A stretch of DNA of 64,000 bases from Fulvimarina manganoxydans (GTDB lineage: Bacteria; Pseudomonadota; Alphaproteobacteria; Rhizobiales; Rhizobiaceae). Positions 24,877-33,337 of the stretch are shown here, in pieces; position 1 is the stretch's first letter, and every line of letters begins with the position of its first letter. The position numbers and the translations under genes were made by a program. The stretch is from the NCBI RefSeq assembly GCF_900176465.1, contig NZ_FWXR01000014.1, positions 62,001-126,000 of the forward strand, in the 5' to 3' direction. The notes beneath the pieces were generated by a model, which saw only the letters and a list, made by a program, of their open reading frames with translations, had not been told where the DNA came from and did no database searches.

Positions 24877-27092
24877 GACCCATCATGTTGAAATTCCGTC
24901 TTCCTTCCGCCATCGCTCTTGCCGCTGGCGTGAGCGTTCTGACCCTGACCGCCCTCCCCGCCGCCAAGGCCCAAGAGACTGATAGCGAGGCCACCGGCCA
25001 GCAGCTCGGCGCTTCGCCCGGCGGCGGCGATGCCACCACGGGCGGCGCTCTCAATTCCGGTGGAAATGCCGGAACAGCCGGCGAGACGACGACCACCGAG
25101 GCGGCGAGCGAGCCTCAGGCGACATCGAACGGATCTGAAGCGAACGGCGCCGATGGCTCCGACTCGAGCGCGTCCAGCACCGCCGCAGCCAACAATTCCG
25201 GCCAAGCTCCCGCCCCGCGCGAGCGCCGCGACATTCCGCTCGTTCCAGCCGAGTCCACCTGGGATGGCTTCCACGGTCAGCTGAACGCCCAGAAATATTC
25301 GCCGCTCGACCAGATCACGGCGGACAATGTCGGCGAAATCGAGAAGGTCTGGGAGTATCACACCGGCGACGTCTCGGACGGATCGGGCGATCTGCCGACC
25401 ACGGTCTGGTCCGCTACCCCGATCTACGCCAATGACACGCTCTATATCGGCACGCCCTTCTACCGGGTGATCGCGCTCGATCCGGCGACCGGCGAAGAGA
25501 AATGGACCTTCGACAGCCAGTCGACCCTGAAGGCCCTCACCCAGCCGGCCCTGAAGAACCGGGGCGTCGCCTATTGGGAGGCCGAGAATCCGCAAGAGGG
25601 CGAGGCCTGCCAGAAGATCGTCTATCTCGGCACGATGGATGCGCGGCTCTTTGCCATCGACGCCGATACCGGCAAGCCTTGCGAAAATTTCGCCGATAAT
25701 GGCGTCCTCGACGTCAATCAGTGGAACACGACCAATGCCCGTTGGCCGCTGTCGCTTCTCCAGCCGCCGACGATCACCGGCGATCACGTCATCATCGGCT
25801 GGGCCGGCATGGATTGGGCCTATGAGGAAGCCCCTCCCGGCACGGTCTTTTCCGTCAATGCCCGCACCGGCGAGCTCGAATGGACGCTCGACTTCATCCC
25901 CGAGGCCATTCGCGAGCGCACGGGCACGGCGAATGTCTGGACGGCCATGAGCGTCGATGAGGGGCTCGGCCTCGTCTATCTGCCGGTCTCTTCGCCGTCG
26001 CCGAACTATTGGGGCGGCAACCGCACCGAGGAGATCCCGCTTGCGACCTCCACCACCGCCGTCGATATCGAGACGGGCGAGGTCGTCTGGTCGCGCCAAT
26101 GGGTTCATCACGACATCTGGGATTACGACATCAATTCCGCCCCGACGCTGATGGACATCACCGTCGATGGCAAGACGATCCCGGCCCTGATGCAGGCGAC
26201 GAAGATGGGCTTCCTCTTCGTGGTCAATCGCGAAACCGGCGAGGATGTCTGGCCGATCGAGGAGCGGCCCGTCCCGTCAGGCCATGTGGAGGGCGAGGTC
26301 TATGCGCCGACACAGCCCTTCCCGACCAAGCCCGAACCGCTCCTCGACCAGGCCGAAAAGCCCAAGGCCTGGTGGCTCGCGGATCTCGCGAGCTTCGGCG
26401 CCTGCTCTCGGCTCATCGATTCCCTGCATTACGAGGGGATGTATTCGCCGCCGATCACCGAAGGAAACGGCGTCGCGGCCTTCCCGGACTCCTCGGGCGG
26501 TGTCCAGTGGGGCGGCGTCGCCTACGATCCGACCACGGAGACGGCGGTCGTCAACACCTCGCATATTCTGCAATATATCCAGCTCTACGATCGCAAGACC
26601 TATAACGAGATTGCCGGCGGCTCAGGCAATGAGAGCGGTTTCTATCCGCAGGAAGGCGCCCCCTTTGGCATGAGCCTGAAGGTCGCGCTCAACTGGCTCG
26701 GCATGCCCTGCTGGGAGCCGCCTTATGGCGAGCTGGTCGCCATCGACATGAAAACTGGCGACATCAAATGGCGCCATCCCATCGGCTCATCGCAGAAATA
26801 CGGCTTCTATATGCCGGAATCTCTCGGCTCGCCGACGATCGGCGGCCCGGCGGTCACCGCCGGCGGCGTCATCTTCATCGGCGCTTCGATGGATGCGAAA
26901 GTGCGCGCCTATTCGCTGGAGACCGGCGAAGAGCTCTGGTCCGACATCGTTGAAGCACCGGCCGTCTCCAACCCGGCGGTCTTCGAGCATGACGGGCGCC
27001 AATATGTGGCCTTCACCGCAGGCGGCAACACCATCCTGAAGGATCAGGTGGGCGATCAGGTCGTCGTCTACGCTCTGCCCCAGGACGAGTGA
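24873..27092 (+). CDS. PQQ-dependent membrane-associated dehydrogenase, large subunit
   Basis: 739 residues with a signal peptide (PSAIALAAGVSVLTLTALPAAKA) and an eight-bladed quinoprotein propeller. Typical family stretches: WDGFHGQLNAQKYSPLDQI, VWSATPIYANDTLYIGTPF, IALDPATGEEKWTFDS, ATKMGFLFVVNRETGE and GGVIFIGASMDAKVRAY. It fits the glucose/glycerol/polyol dehydrogenase group (GDH, SldA) rather than the cytochrome-fused alcohol dehydrogenases; no CxxCH haem motif is present. Residues about 30-110 are an odd low-complexity Thr/Ser/Gly/Ala linker before the catalytic domain. It probably oxidises a sugar or polyol in the periplasm. No pqq biosynthesis genes are nearby. An ATG at 24885 is an alternative start. 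Confidence 0.9.
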   Translation: MRPIMLKFRLPSAIALAAGVSVLTLTALPAAKAQETDSEATGQQLGASPGGGDATTGGALNSGGNAGTAGETTTTEAASEPQATSNGSEANGADGSDSSASSTAAANNSGQAPAPRERRDIPLVPAESTWDGFHGQLNAQKYSPLDQITADNVGEIEKVWEYHTGDVSDGSGDLPTTVWSATPIYANDTLYIGTPFYRVIALDPATGEEKWTFDSQSTLKALTQPALKNRGVAYWEAENPQEGEACQKIVYLGTMDARLFAIDADTGKPCENFADNGVLDVNQWNTTNARWPLSLLQPPTITGDHVIIGWAGMDWAYEEAPPGTVFSVNARTGELEWTLDFIPEAIRERTGTANVWTAMSVDEGLGLVYLPVSSPSPNYWGGNRTEEIPLATSTTAVDIETGEVVWSRQWVHHDIWDYDINSAPTLMDITVDGKTIPALMQATKMGFLFVVNRETGEDVWPIEERPVPSGHVEGEVYAPTQPFPTKPEPLLDQAEKPKAWWLADLASFGACSRLIDSLHYEGMYSPPITEGNGVAAFPDSSGGVQWGGVAYDPTTETAVVNTSHILQYIQLYDRKTYNEIAGGSGNESGFYPQEGAPFGMSLKVALNWLGMPCWEPPYGELVAIDMKTGDIKWRHPIGSSQKYGFYMPESLGSPTIGGPAVTAGGVIFIGASMDAKVRAYSLETGEELWSDIVEAPAVSNPAVFEHDGRQYVAFTAGGNTILKDQVGDQVVVYALPQDE

Positions 27093-27330
27093 TCGAAAAG
27101 CGGGTCCGACAGGGCGCCTCCTTCGTCCGAGGAGCGCGTCCTGTCGGCTCGGCGATAGGCGAGCGAATGCCCGCGCGGCGCCCCGGCCGCAGGCCTTCCC
27201 GCCCCGTGCTCCTTGTCGCGGCCATTTGACCCTTCCGCTCACAGGTCTAATTCGTTGGTCCGCAGACACTGTCGGCCACGATCTCGTTGAGACGGAACGT
27301 GCGCCGTTGCGCGAGAGAGGGAGGAAGACG

Positions 27331-28203
27331 TTGGCGAAGGTTGCATTCATCGGATTGGGGGTCATGGGCTACCCCATGGCAGGCCATTTGAAGGCCAAGG
27401 GCGGCCATGACGTGACGGTCTGGAACCGCACCGGCGCCAAGGCCGAGAAGTGGGCCAGCGAACATGGCGGGGCCAAGGCCGATACGCCGCGCGAGGCGGC
27501 AACAGGTTGCGACTTCGTCTTCATGTGCGTCGGCAATGATGACGATGTCCGCTCGGTCGTCTATGGTGAGGATGGGGTTCTCGCAGGGCTCGAGACCGGC
27601 GCGACGCTCGTCGACAACACCACAGCCTCGGCCGAGCTCGCCCGCGAGCTCGATGCGGCAGCCCGCGAAAAGGGCGTCAAATTTATCGACGCACCCGTTT
27701 CCGGCGGCCAAGCCGGCGCCGAAAATGGCGCGCTGACCGTCATGTGTGGCGGCGAGGAGGCCGATTTCGAGACCGCCAAGCCGGTCATCGAGGCCTATGC
27801 CAAGATGGTCGGGCTGATGGGCCCGGCCGGGTCCGGTCAGTTGACCAAGATGATGAACCAGATCTGCATCGCGGGCCTTGTCCAGGGCCTGTCGGAGGCG
27901 ATCGCCTTCGGCCAGAAATCCGGTCTCGACATCGAGAAGGTTGTCTCGGTTATTTCCAAGGGCGCCGCTGGCTCCTGGCAGATGGAAAACCGCCATAAGA
28001 CCATGAATGAGGGCCATTATGACCACGGCTTCGCGGTCGAATGGATGCGCAAGGATCTCGGCATCTGCCTTGCCGAAGCCCGCCGCAATGGCGCCAAGCT
28101 CCCGGTGACGGCCCTGGTCGATCAATTCTATGCGGATGTGGAGGCGATGGGCGGCAAGCGCTGGGACACATCCAGCCTCCTCGCTCTTCTCAATCGCAAC
28201 TGA
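27331..28203 (+). CDS. NAD(P)-dependent beta-hydroxyacid dehydrogenase (3-hydroxyisobutyrate dehydrogenase family)
   Basis: 290 residues beginning at TTG 27331, with GGAGGAAG four bases upstream; the open frame to 27226 is rejected. The Rossmann motif GLGVMGYPMA, the substrate loop DAPVSGGQAGAENGAL and the catalytic lysine segment GSGQLTKMMNQ are all present, as in GarR/GlxR tartronate semialdehyde reductases and 3-hydroxyisobutyrate dehydrogenases. It follows the PQQ dehydrogenase after 238 bases; if they share a substrate line, a sugar-acid or small hydroxyacid reduction is plausible, but this is inference. Confidence 0.9.
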   Translation: MAKVAFIGLGVMGYPMAGHLKAKGGHDVTVWNRTGAKAEKWASEHGGAKADTPREAATGCDFVFMCVGNDDDVRSVVYGEDGVLAGLETGATLVDNTTASAELARELDAAAREKGVKFIDAPVSGGQAGAENGALTVMCGGEEADFETAKPVIEAYAKMVGLMGPAGSGQLTKMMNQICIAGLVQGLSEAIAFGQKSGLDIEKVVSVISKGAAGSWQMENRHKTMNEGHYDHGFAVEWMRKDLGICLAEARRNGAKLPVTALVDQFYADVEAMGGKRWDTSSLLALLNRN

Positions 28204-28427
28204 TCGCTTCGGGAGGCGGCGTCATCCGAAATCCGTTTGATCGCGTCGCGATGACGGATTTCAACACGCTCAAGCACCGCGCGGGCTTTGATACGGCACC
28301 GGCCTGATCTGCCGGATGCCTTTTCGTACCAAGATGCAGGGATGGTGACCCATCCGCATCTTGAGCCGTTCGAGCGCCACGCGGGCTTGACCAAAACTCG
28401 ATGAGTCGGCCTCATCGAGCTTCGGTG

Positions 28428-28814
28428 TCAGGCCGCCTCTTCGACCCGCGACTTCATGAACAGGCTGATCGTCTCGCGAAAGCCGTCGGCATCGAACGGC
28501 TTCATCAGGACGCCGTTCGCGCCGGAGCGTCGCACCTTCATCTGCATGCCGATATTGCGTTCGACCAGCGAGACGAGGATCACCGCTTCGCGCCCCGCAT
28601 CGCTCAAGCGAATCGTGCGCACGAAGTCGAAGACGGCCTGATTGCCGCCGGTCGCCGACAGGATGATGAGGTCGGCGCCACCCTTTTCCCGATGCGCGGC
28701 TTCCGCTTCGGACAAGGTCTCGAAACAGTCGGTCTCGACGCCAAGCTTTGCGAGAATGCGCGGAGCCACTTTCCGCACGATCGGCATCTCGTCGAAACAC
28801 AGGCAGGTCGGCAT
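28428..28814 (-). CDS. Receiver-domain protein lacking the phosphoacceptor aspartate
   Basis: 128 residues with the CheY-like fold pattern: PTCLCFDEMPIVRKV, alpha/beta alternation, and the conserved lysine in VLMKPFDADGF. One acid of the usual pair is replaced (Asp8, Glu9) and where the phosphorylated aspartate should stand the sequence reads LIILSATGG with Ser53. It probably cannot be phosphorylated in the normal way and may act as a binding partner or decoy. ATG 28814 is preceded by GGAGGAG. It lies 232 bases downstream of chpT on the same strand, which suggests a role in the CtrA phosphorelay. Confidence 0.85.
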   Translation of the reverse strand: MPTCLCFDEMPIVRKVAPRILAKLGVETDCFETLSEAEAAHREKGGADLIILSATGGNQAVFDFVRTIRLSDAGREAVILVSLVERNIGMQMKVRRSGANGVLMKPFDADGFRETISLFMKSRVEEAA

Positions 28815-29046
28815 CGGCGTCTCCTCCGCTCCATCGCGCATCGGAGCGCCGCTCCGGCCGAGCTCCGAAGACCGATCATGTCACGGGACGGCTTGCCAAA
28901 AGGTTTGCGTCCGGCCGATTATCGGCCTTATATCGCCGGACGAATGAATCGACCCCTCGGGTCAATCCACGTCCAGCGAAGGGCTCAGACGCCGCTCGGC
29001 CTCCCAGCGAACATTCGAAAGCGGTGCTCTCATATGTCCGCTGGTA

Positions 29047-29673
29047 TTACCCGATCTTGAAGACGACCGATCCCTCGCCCTTCTCGTAGCTGACGCTCAA
29101 CCCGGCCTCGCGGGCAAGAAACAGCGTGTAATAGGGCTGGATGGTCTGTGCATCCATCGCCTCGCCGTCGTCGACGCCGTCGAGCAGGGCCACCGCGCGC
29201 GGCTGGAGCCGGATCCGCTCGCCCTTGGCGGTGACGGTCGCCTTGCCGGGATCGATCTCTTCGATCGACACTGTCACCTCGCCGCCGCGGCTGATCGAGT
29301 GGGAGGCCAAGACGACGAGATTGAGCACGGCCTTGGCGAAGTTCTTGGCCGCATAGCCGCCCTCGCCCTCCCAGGTCAGGGTCGGCTTTTCATGGGCCAT
29401 ATAGCCTTCGGCCACGCCCTTGGCGTCGTTGAGATCCACCGTCGCCGTCTTCGAGCCAGAGGCGCCATAGGCCATGCGCGCGAATTGCAGCTTGGCGACC
29501 GCTGATTTAAGCGAACCGCGAACGAGCTCCATCGACTCGGCATCGTTCGGCATGTCGTCGAGAAGCTCCAGACCGCTCTGGATGCCGAAGACCGGCGAGA
29601 TGATGTCGTGGCAGAGCTTGCTGGCCAGAAGCGCCGCGAGATCGGCTGGCGAGAGATCGGGCAAGGACGTCAT
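29047..29673 (-). CDS. chpT: Histidine phosphotransferase ChpT
   Basis: 208 residues. The N-terminus reads LAALLASKLCHDIISPVFGIQSGLELL, the characteristic ChpT helix with the phosphorylatable His22, followed by a degenerate ATPase-like domain (NFAKAVLNLVVLA and AVALLDG). ChpT carries phosphate from the hybrid kinase CckA to the response regulators CtrA and CpdR, controlling the alphaproteobacterial cell cycle. ATG 29673 is chosen; the frame open to 29742 has no homology in its extra part. The gene is transcribed away from the DUF1134 gene and towards a degenerate receiver gene. Confidence 0.92.
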   Translation of the reverse strand: MTSLPDLSPADLAALLASKLCHDIISPVFGIQSGLELLDDMPNDAESMELVRGSLKSAVAKLQFARMAYGASGSKTATVDLNDAKGVAEGYMAHEKPTLTWEGEGGYAAKNFAKAVLNLVVLASHSISRGGEVTVSIEEIDPGKATVTAKGERIRLQPRAVALLDGVDDGEAMDAQTIQPYYTLFLAREAGLSVSYEKGEGSVVFKIG

Positions 29674-30006
29674 GCGGGCTTCCTTCGTCTTTGAGTGGTC
29701 CTCGGCCCTTACGCCGACCGGTCCGCCGGGCCAACCCTTCACAATGGCGAGGCCTCGACGGGAACCGGCCCTTGGAACGGGCAGACCGTCAAGCGGTGTG
29801 AATCCTCAGCCTTGCGCGGGGCTGATGATCCGACCTCCGACGGCTGTGACCGGCAGAGCGAAGAGCTCAGATCCAATCGACATCTTAGCGTTTCGGTAAC
29901 CCTGAACCGCCAGACTAGGGGCCCTGCCGGCCGCGGTCGACGGCCTTTGCGCCTGCCGAATATCGAAGCAGGCGCGAGATACGAGATCCATGGGAGCCTT
30001 TGCGCC
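29674..30006. promoter_or_regulatory. Divergent intergenic region chpT / DUF1134
   Basis: 333 bases with no gene I can support. It must contain both promoters. On the forward strand 29755-29865 has scattered words (GGGAACC, GCGGTGTGAATCC, GCTGTGACCGG) that recall a cobalamin riboswitch, but the required closing box is absent (see rejected items). Confidence 0.45.
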
Positions 30007-30588
30007 ATGACACGATCGTTCAACGCCTTTGCCACTTTCTGGCTCGCCTGTTGCCTCGCGCTCGGCGCGATCGGGGCAAGCCGGGCCCAAACGCCTGCGC
30101 CTCAGTCCGGCTATACGATGGACGAGGTCATCACGACCGGCCATCGCTTCTTCGGCTCGACAGCCGGCGGACTTGCCCAGCTCGTCCAGCGCGCGATCGA
30201 GGATTACGGCCTGCCCAATGGCTACATTCTCGGCGAGGAGGCTTCGGGCGCCTTTGTCGGCGGCTTGCGCTTCGGCGAAGGCACGCTCTTCACTAAAAAT
30301 GCGGGCAATCACCGGGTCTTCTGGCAGGGCCCATCGGTCGGTCTCGACTTCGGCGGCGACGGGGCCCGGACCATGATGCTCGTCTACGACCTGCCCTCGG
30401 TCCAGGCGATCTATGGCCGCTTTGGCGGCGTCACCGGCACGGCCTATTTGGTAGGCGGTCTCGGCATGACGGCGCTGAAGCGCGACCAGGTGATGATCCT
30501 GCCGATCAAGACCGGCGTCGGAGCGCGGCTAGGCGTAAATATCGGCTATTTGAAGCTGACGCCGATGCCGACCTGGAACCCTTTCTGA
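30007..30588 (+). CDS. DUF1134 family exported protein
   Basis: 193 residues with a signal peptide ending ASRAQ, then the conserved DUF1134 body: YTMDEVITTGHRFFGSTAGGLAQLVQRA, WQGPSVGLDFGGDG, LVYDLPSVQAIYGRF, and the glycine-rich GTAYLVGGLGMTALKRD. The family is restricted to Proteobacteria, especially Alphaproteobacteria, and resembles YSC84-type lipid-associated proteins in its glycine pattern; no function is established. ATG 30007 is the only start with the signal at the N-terminus. Confidence 0.9.
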   Translation: MTRSFNAFATFWLACCLALGAIGASRAQTPAPQSGYTMDEVITTGHRFFGSTAGGLAQLVQRAIEDYGLPNGYILGEEASGAFVGGLRFGEGTLFTKNAGNHRVFWQGPSVGLDFGGDGARTMMLVYDLPSVQAIYGRFGGVTGTAYLVGGLGMTALKRDQVMILPIKTGVGARLGVNIGYLKLTPMPTWNPF

Positions 30589-30725
30589 CCGAAGGGAATT
30601 CCCCTTCGCCGAACACGATCGCAACACCTGCCGGAAGAATTTCGACGAAACCGCATCGATAGGCGAGAAAAGTCGCGTCCGCCGGATTATGTTATGGTGG
30701 CAGAACGAAAGTTGCCGTCTCGCCC

Positions 30726-31970
30726 ATGATCACCGCCGCCCTCGTCTTCGCCTTCGGGTTTCTCGTCGCTTTGCTTCTGGCGCTTCTGCTCGCACCGCTC
30801 GTCTGGAGGCGGGCGCAGCACATTGCGCGCCAGGAATTCGAAGCGACCATCCCGGCCAATGCGCGTGAGATCCGGGGCACTTATGACCATCTTCGCGCGC
30901 GCCTCGCCTTCGACGCGCGCAAGCGCGAAGTGGCCGCCGAAGAGCGCGAACGCCGCGCCGCTTTGGAGCGCGCCGATGCCGGCCGGGTCGCCAGCGAAAA
31001 TGCCGAGCTAAAGGCTCGAACTCAGGCGCTGAGCGCGCAGATCGCCCAGCAGATGGCCGAGCTCGAAGATCTCAATACCACCTTGTCGAAGCGCGAGAAC
31101 GAGGCGGACGAGATCGATCGCGAATTGCGCGATGCCCATCACGATCTGATCCAGAAGATCGAGGAGCTGGAAACGCTCGGCGCGCGCTTCAACGAACTCT
31201 CCGACATCGCGGAAGAGCGAAAGATCACTTTGGTCGCGTTGGAGACCCGCAATGAGGGCCTTCTCGACGATCTGCGCCAGAACGAGCGGCGTGCGCGCGA
31301 AGCCAACCACACGATCGATCGGCTGACCAGCGAGCTCGAAGCCACGTCGGCCCAACTCGATAAGGAGCGTCAGGCCAATCGCCGCTTGGACGCGAAAGTG
31401 GCACGGCTGACCACGCAGCTCTCCGATCGCGACGAACAGCTCGAGCGCATGTTCGCGCAACGAGGCAACGACAATGGCGCGCGCCCCACGCGCAGCGCGA
31501 CACGAAGCCGGGACGAGAGCGCAGCGAACGGACGGAGCACGAACGATGCGCGCGGGACCGATCGCGCATCCCTGCCAGCGGCAAGCCCCGAAGATGCGGC
31601 CCACAAAAGTCGAGACATGCCTCGCCGAGGCGTGCGAAGCGGCTATCAAATCCTCGAAGAGGCAAGCCGCGAACCTGCGGCCGAACGGGGACAGGATCCG
31701 GCTGCCCTGCGTCCCGAAAGCGAGGAAACGACATCAATCGACAGAGAAAAGACGGAAACTGATCTTTTGGCGATCCATGACCCCGCGCAGCTGCGCGAGG
31801 AGGTCGCGGAAATTGCCGCCCGCGTCATCGACGTCACCGCGCGCCAAGAAGGGCCGAATTCGCCCATCGAGACGATCCTCGCCCGCGCCGACGAGGATAC
31901 CGACCCGCGAACATTGGCTGGCCGGGTCCGCAGTCTGCGCAAGGATCGCTCCATCCAAGCAGCCGAGTAA
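30726..31970 (+). CDS. Membrane-anchored coiled-coil protein of unknown function
   Basis: 414 residues. One N-terminal membrane helix (ITAALVFAFGFLVALLLALLLAPLVW) is followed by basic residues and a very long coiled coil from about 60 to 250 rich in Glu, Arg, Ala and Gln with heptad spacing. The C-terminal third (about 255-400) is low in hydrophobics, Ser/Arg/Asp-rich and probably disordered. No enzymatic motif is visible. Proteins of this design are common in Hyphomicrobiales as hypothetical proteins; RmuC-like nucleases also have an N-terminal helix plus coiled coil, but the RmuC core domain is absent. It is followed by a secreted small protein on the same strand. Confidence 0.75.
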   Translation: MITAALVFAFGFLVALLLALLLAPLVWRRAQHIARQEFEATIPANAREIRGTYDHLRARLAFDARKREVAAEERERRAALERADAGRVASENAELKARTQALSAQIAQQMAELEDLNTTLSKRENEADEIDRELRDAHHDLIQKIEELETLGARFNELSDIAEERKITLVALETRNEGLLDDLRQNERRAREANHTIDRLTSELEATSAQLDKERQANRRLDAKVARLTTQLSDRDEQLERMFAQRGNDNGARPTRSATRSRDESAANGRSTNDARGTDRASLPAASPEDAAHKSRDMPRRGVRSGYQILEEASREPAAERGQDPAALRPESEETTSIDREKTETDLLAIHDPAQLREEVAEIAARVIDVTARQEGPNSPIETILARADEDTDPRTLAGRVRSLRKDRSIQAAE

Positions 31971-32100
31971 AGACTTCAGCCAACCGGAAGGCGTACCCGG
32001 ACGAGAAGCCTCTGGGCTCGGTAGCCCGGCTATGGCATGGACGAGAGGCAGAGGCGGGCCGACTGGTCCAAGCCGTCCCACGGAAGCTTTGAGGACAAGG

Positions 32101-32583
32101 ATGCCCATAGGCCCGGACCCATTCAAGGTCGCATTGGCGGCCGGTCTCATGATGGTCTTCAGTCTGACGCCGGCCCAATCCCAGACCTGGAACGCCAGCG
32201 AGGCGGATGGCGAGGTGCGCACCGGTCCAACCTACGAATTCGACTATTCGGGCCTGTTCCTACGGTGCAACCGATCGACCGGCCGGCTCCATCTCAGGCT
32301 CGACGGCACAACCGGGCGCTATATCGAAGGATCGGTCCACCCATTGACCATATCCATAGCCGGGCGCGTCTTCCCGCTCGAAGGCATCGTGTACCCCTCG
32401 GAGCTTGGAGAAAACTACAGCTTCGAGATCGAGCCGAAGGCCGAGACGCTGAACCCGCTGCTCGACGCTCTCGCCGCTGGCCTTCGAGCGACGGTCATCA
32501 CCCCCAATGACCGCTACGAAGTGCCGCTCAAAGGCTCTCAAAAAGCAATCGAACGCTTCCGCCGGGATTGTCCATCGGTTTGA
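32101..32583 (+). CDS. Small exported protein of unknown function
   Basis: 160 residues from ATG 32101 with a signal peptide ending TPAQSQ. The mature part is beta-rich (TYEFDYSGLFLRCNRSTGRLHLRLDG, EGSVHPLTISIAGRVFPLEG, NYSFEIEP) with two cysteines far apart. The longer frame back to 31474 overlaps the coiled-coil gene in another frame and is not supported. I do not recognise the family. GAGGACAAGG just upstream could serve as ribosome site. Confidence 0.65.
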   Translation: MPIGPDPFKVALAAGLMMVFSLTPAQSQTWNASEADGEVRTGPTYEFDYSGLFLRCNRSTGRLHLRLDGTTGRYIEGSVHPLTISIAGRVFPLEGIVYPSELGENYSFEIEPKAETLNPLLDALAAGLRATVITPNDRYEVPLKGSQKAIERFRRDCPSV

Positions 32584-32864
32584 AGATTCGAGCGATCGGT
32601 CGATTTAGGCCAACGTGCTCGCTTTGGTCGATGAAGCGCTGACGACGTTCGTCATCCTCGGCCAGTCTGAGCCGGGATTCCATGCCTCAGCGCCTTTCAA
32701 TCCGCTCGGTTTCGCGGCCTGTCATGATGCCCTTCCGCGATCAGAGCACCGCACGAGCGTGGACTACATCCGTCCCGCGCCCTTCGAGCATGGGGATGAC
32801 GAAGCGTCGGGGGCTCGCCTGAGCTTTCGACACCGGGAGAGACGGCGGTCCTTCGTGGCCAGAC

Positions 32865-33332
32865 TTAGCCGGGCTCCTCGAACTGCCTCGACCTCAACTG
32901 GCGATATCCCTCCGATTCCGCAGGAAATGCGACGACGCCTCTGTGATAGGGAAATCGGGCGCGCTGGAGCGGATCGGGACCGGTGAAGATGAGCCGCGTC
33001 CGGAAGGCCGGAGGGCTCACGACGATCAGATAAGGTTTTAACGAGGGATCGTTCGGAACGAACATCGGCATGTCGAGATACCGCCTGTCGTCGCGAACCC
33101 AGCCGGGCATATCGAGCGCCCAGCGCCTCGCAAGATGTTCGCCGACGCCGCCAATGAAGGCATCGGCCTGCGGATGGCCGAGATATCTCGGCTCATCGGC
33201 GATCATCGCGGATTGGCGCTCGATGTCTCCATCCGCGCCATAGAATGCATCGAGAAATTCGCGGATGTGGTCGTTCCAGTCCCCCCCCTCCATGCTCCTC
33301 TCGGCAACCGCGACGAGGCTTCGCGAGCGCAT
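32865..33332 (-). CDS. Hypothetical protein, partner of the DUF6036 gene
   Basis: 155 residues from ATG 33332, starting MRSRSLVAVAERSM. It is mostly helical in the first half and has a Pro-rich second half (MPMFVPNDPSLKPYLIVVSPPAFRTRLIF). I do not recognise a catalytic motif. Its start lies only five bases after the stop of the conserved frame of the DUF6036 gene upstream, so the two form a tight operon; such two-gene sets are typical of toxin-antitoxin or defence modules, but this is inference from position. An in-frame start at 33386 would overlap the neighbour. Confidence 0.65.
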   Translation of the reverse strand: MRSRSLVAVAERSMEGGDWNDHIREFLDAFYGADGDIERQSAMIADEPRYLGHPQADAFIGGVGEHLARRWALDMPGWVRDDRRYLDMPMFVPNDPSLKPYLIVVSPPAFRTRLIFTGPDPLQRARFPYHRGVVAFPAESEGYRQLRSRQFEEPG

Positions 33333-33337
33333 CCGCC

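Noticed and set aside
29755-29865. Cobalamin riboswitch-like words (GGGAACC, GCGGTGTGAATCC, GCTGTGACCGG) between chpT and the DUF1134 gene
   Set aside because: The order is only partly right, the closing AGCCAGGAGACC box is missing and the downstream DUF1134 gene has no link to B12. A covariance search would decide.
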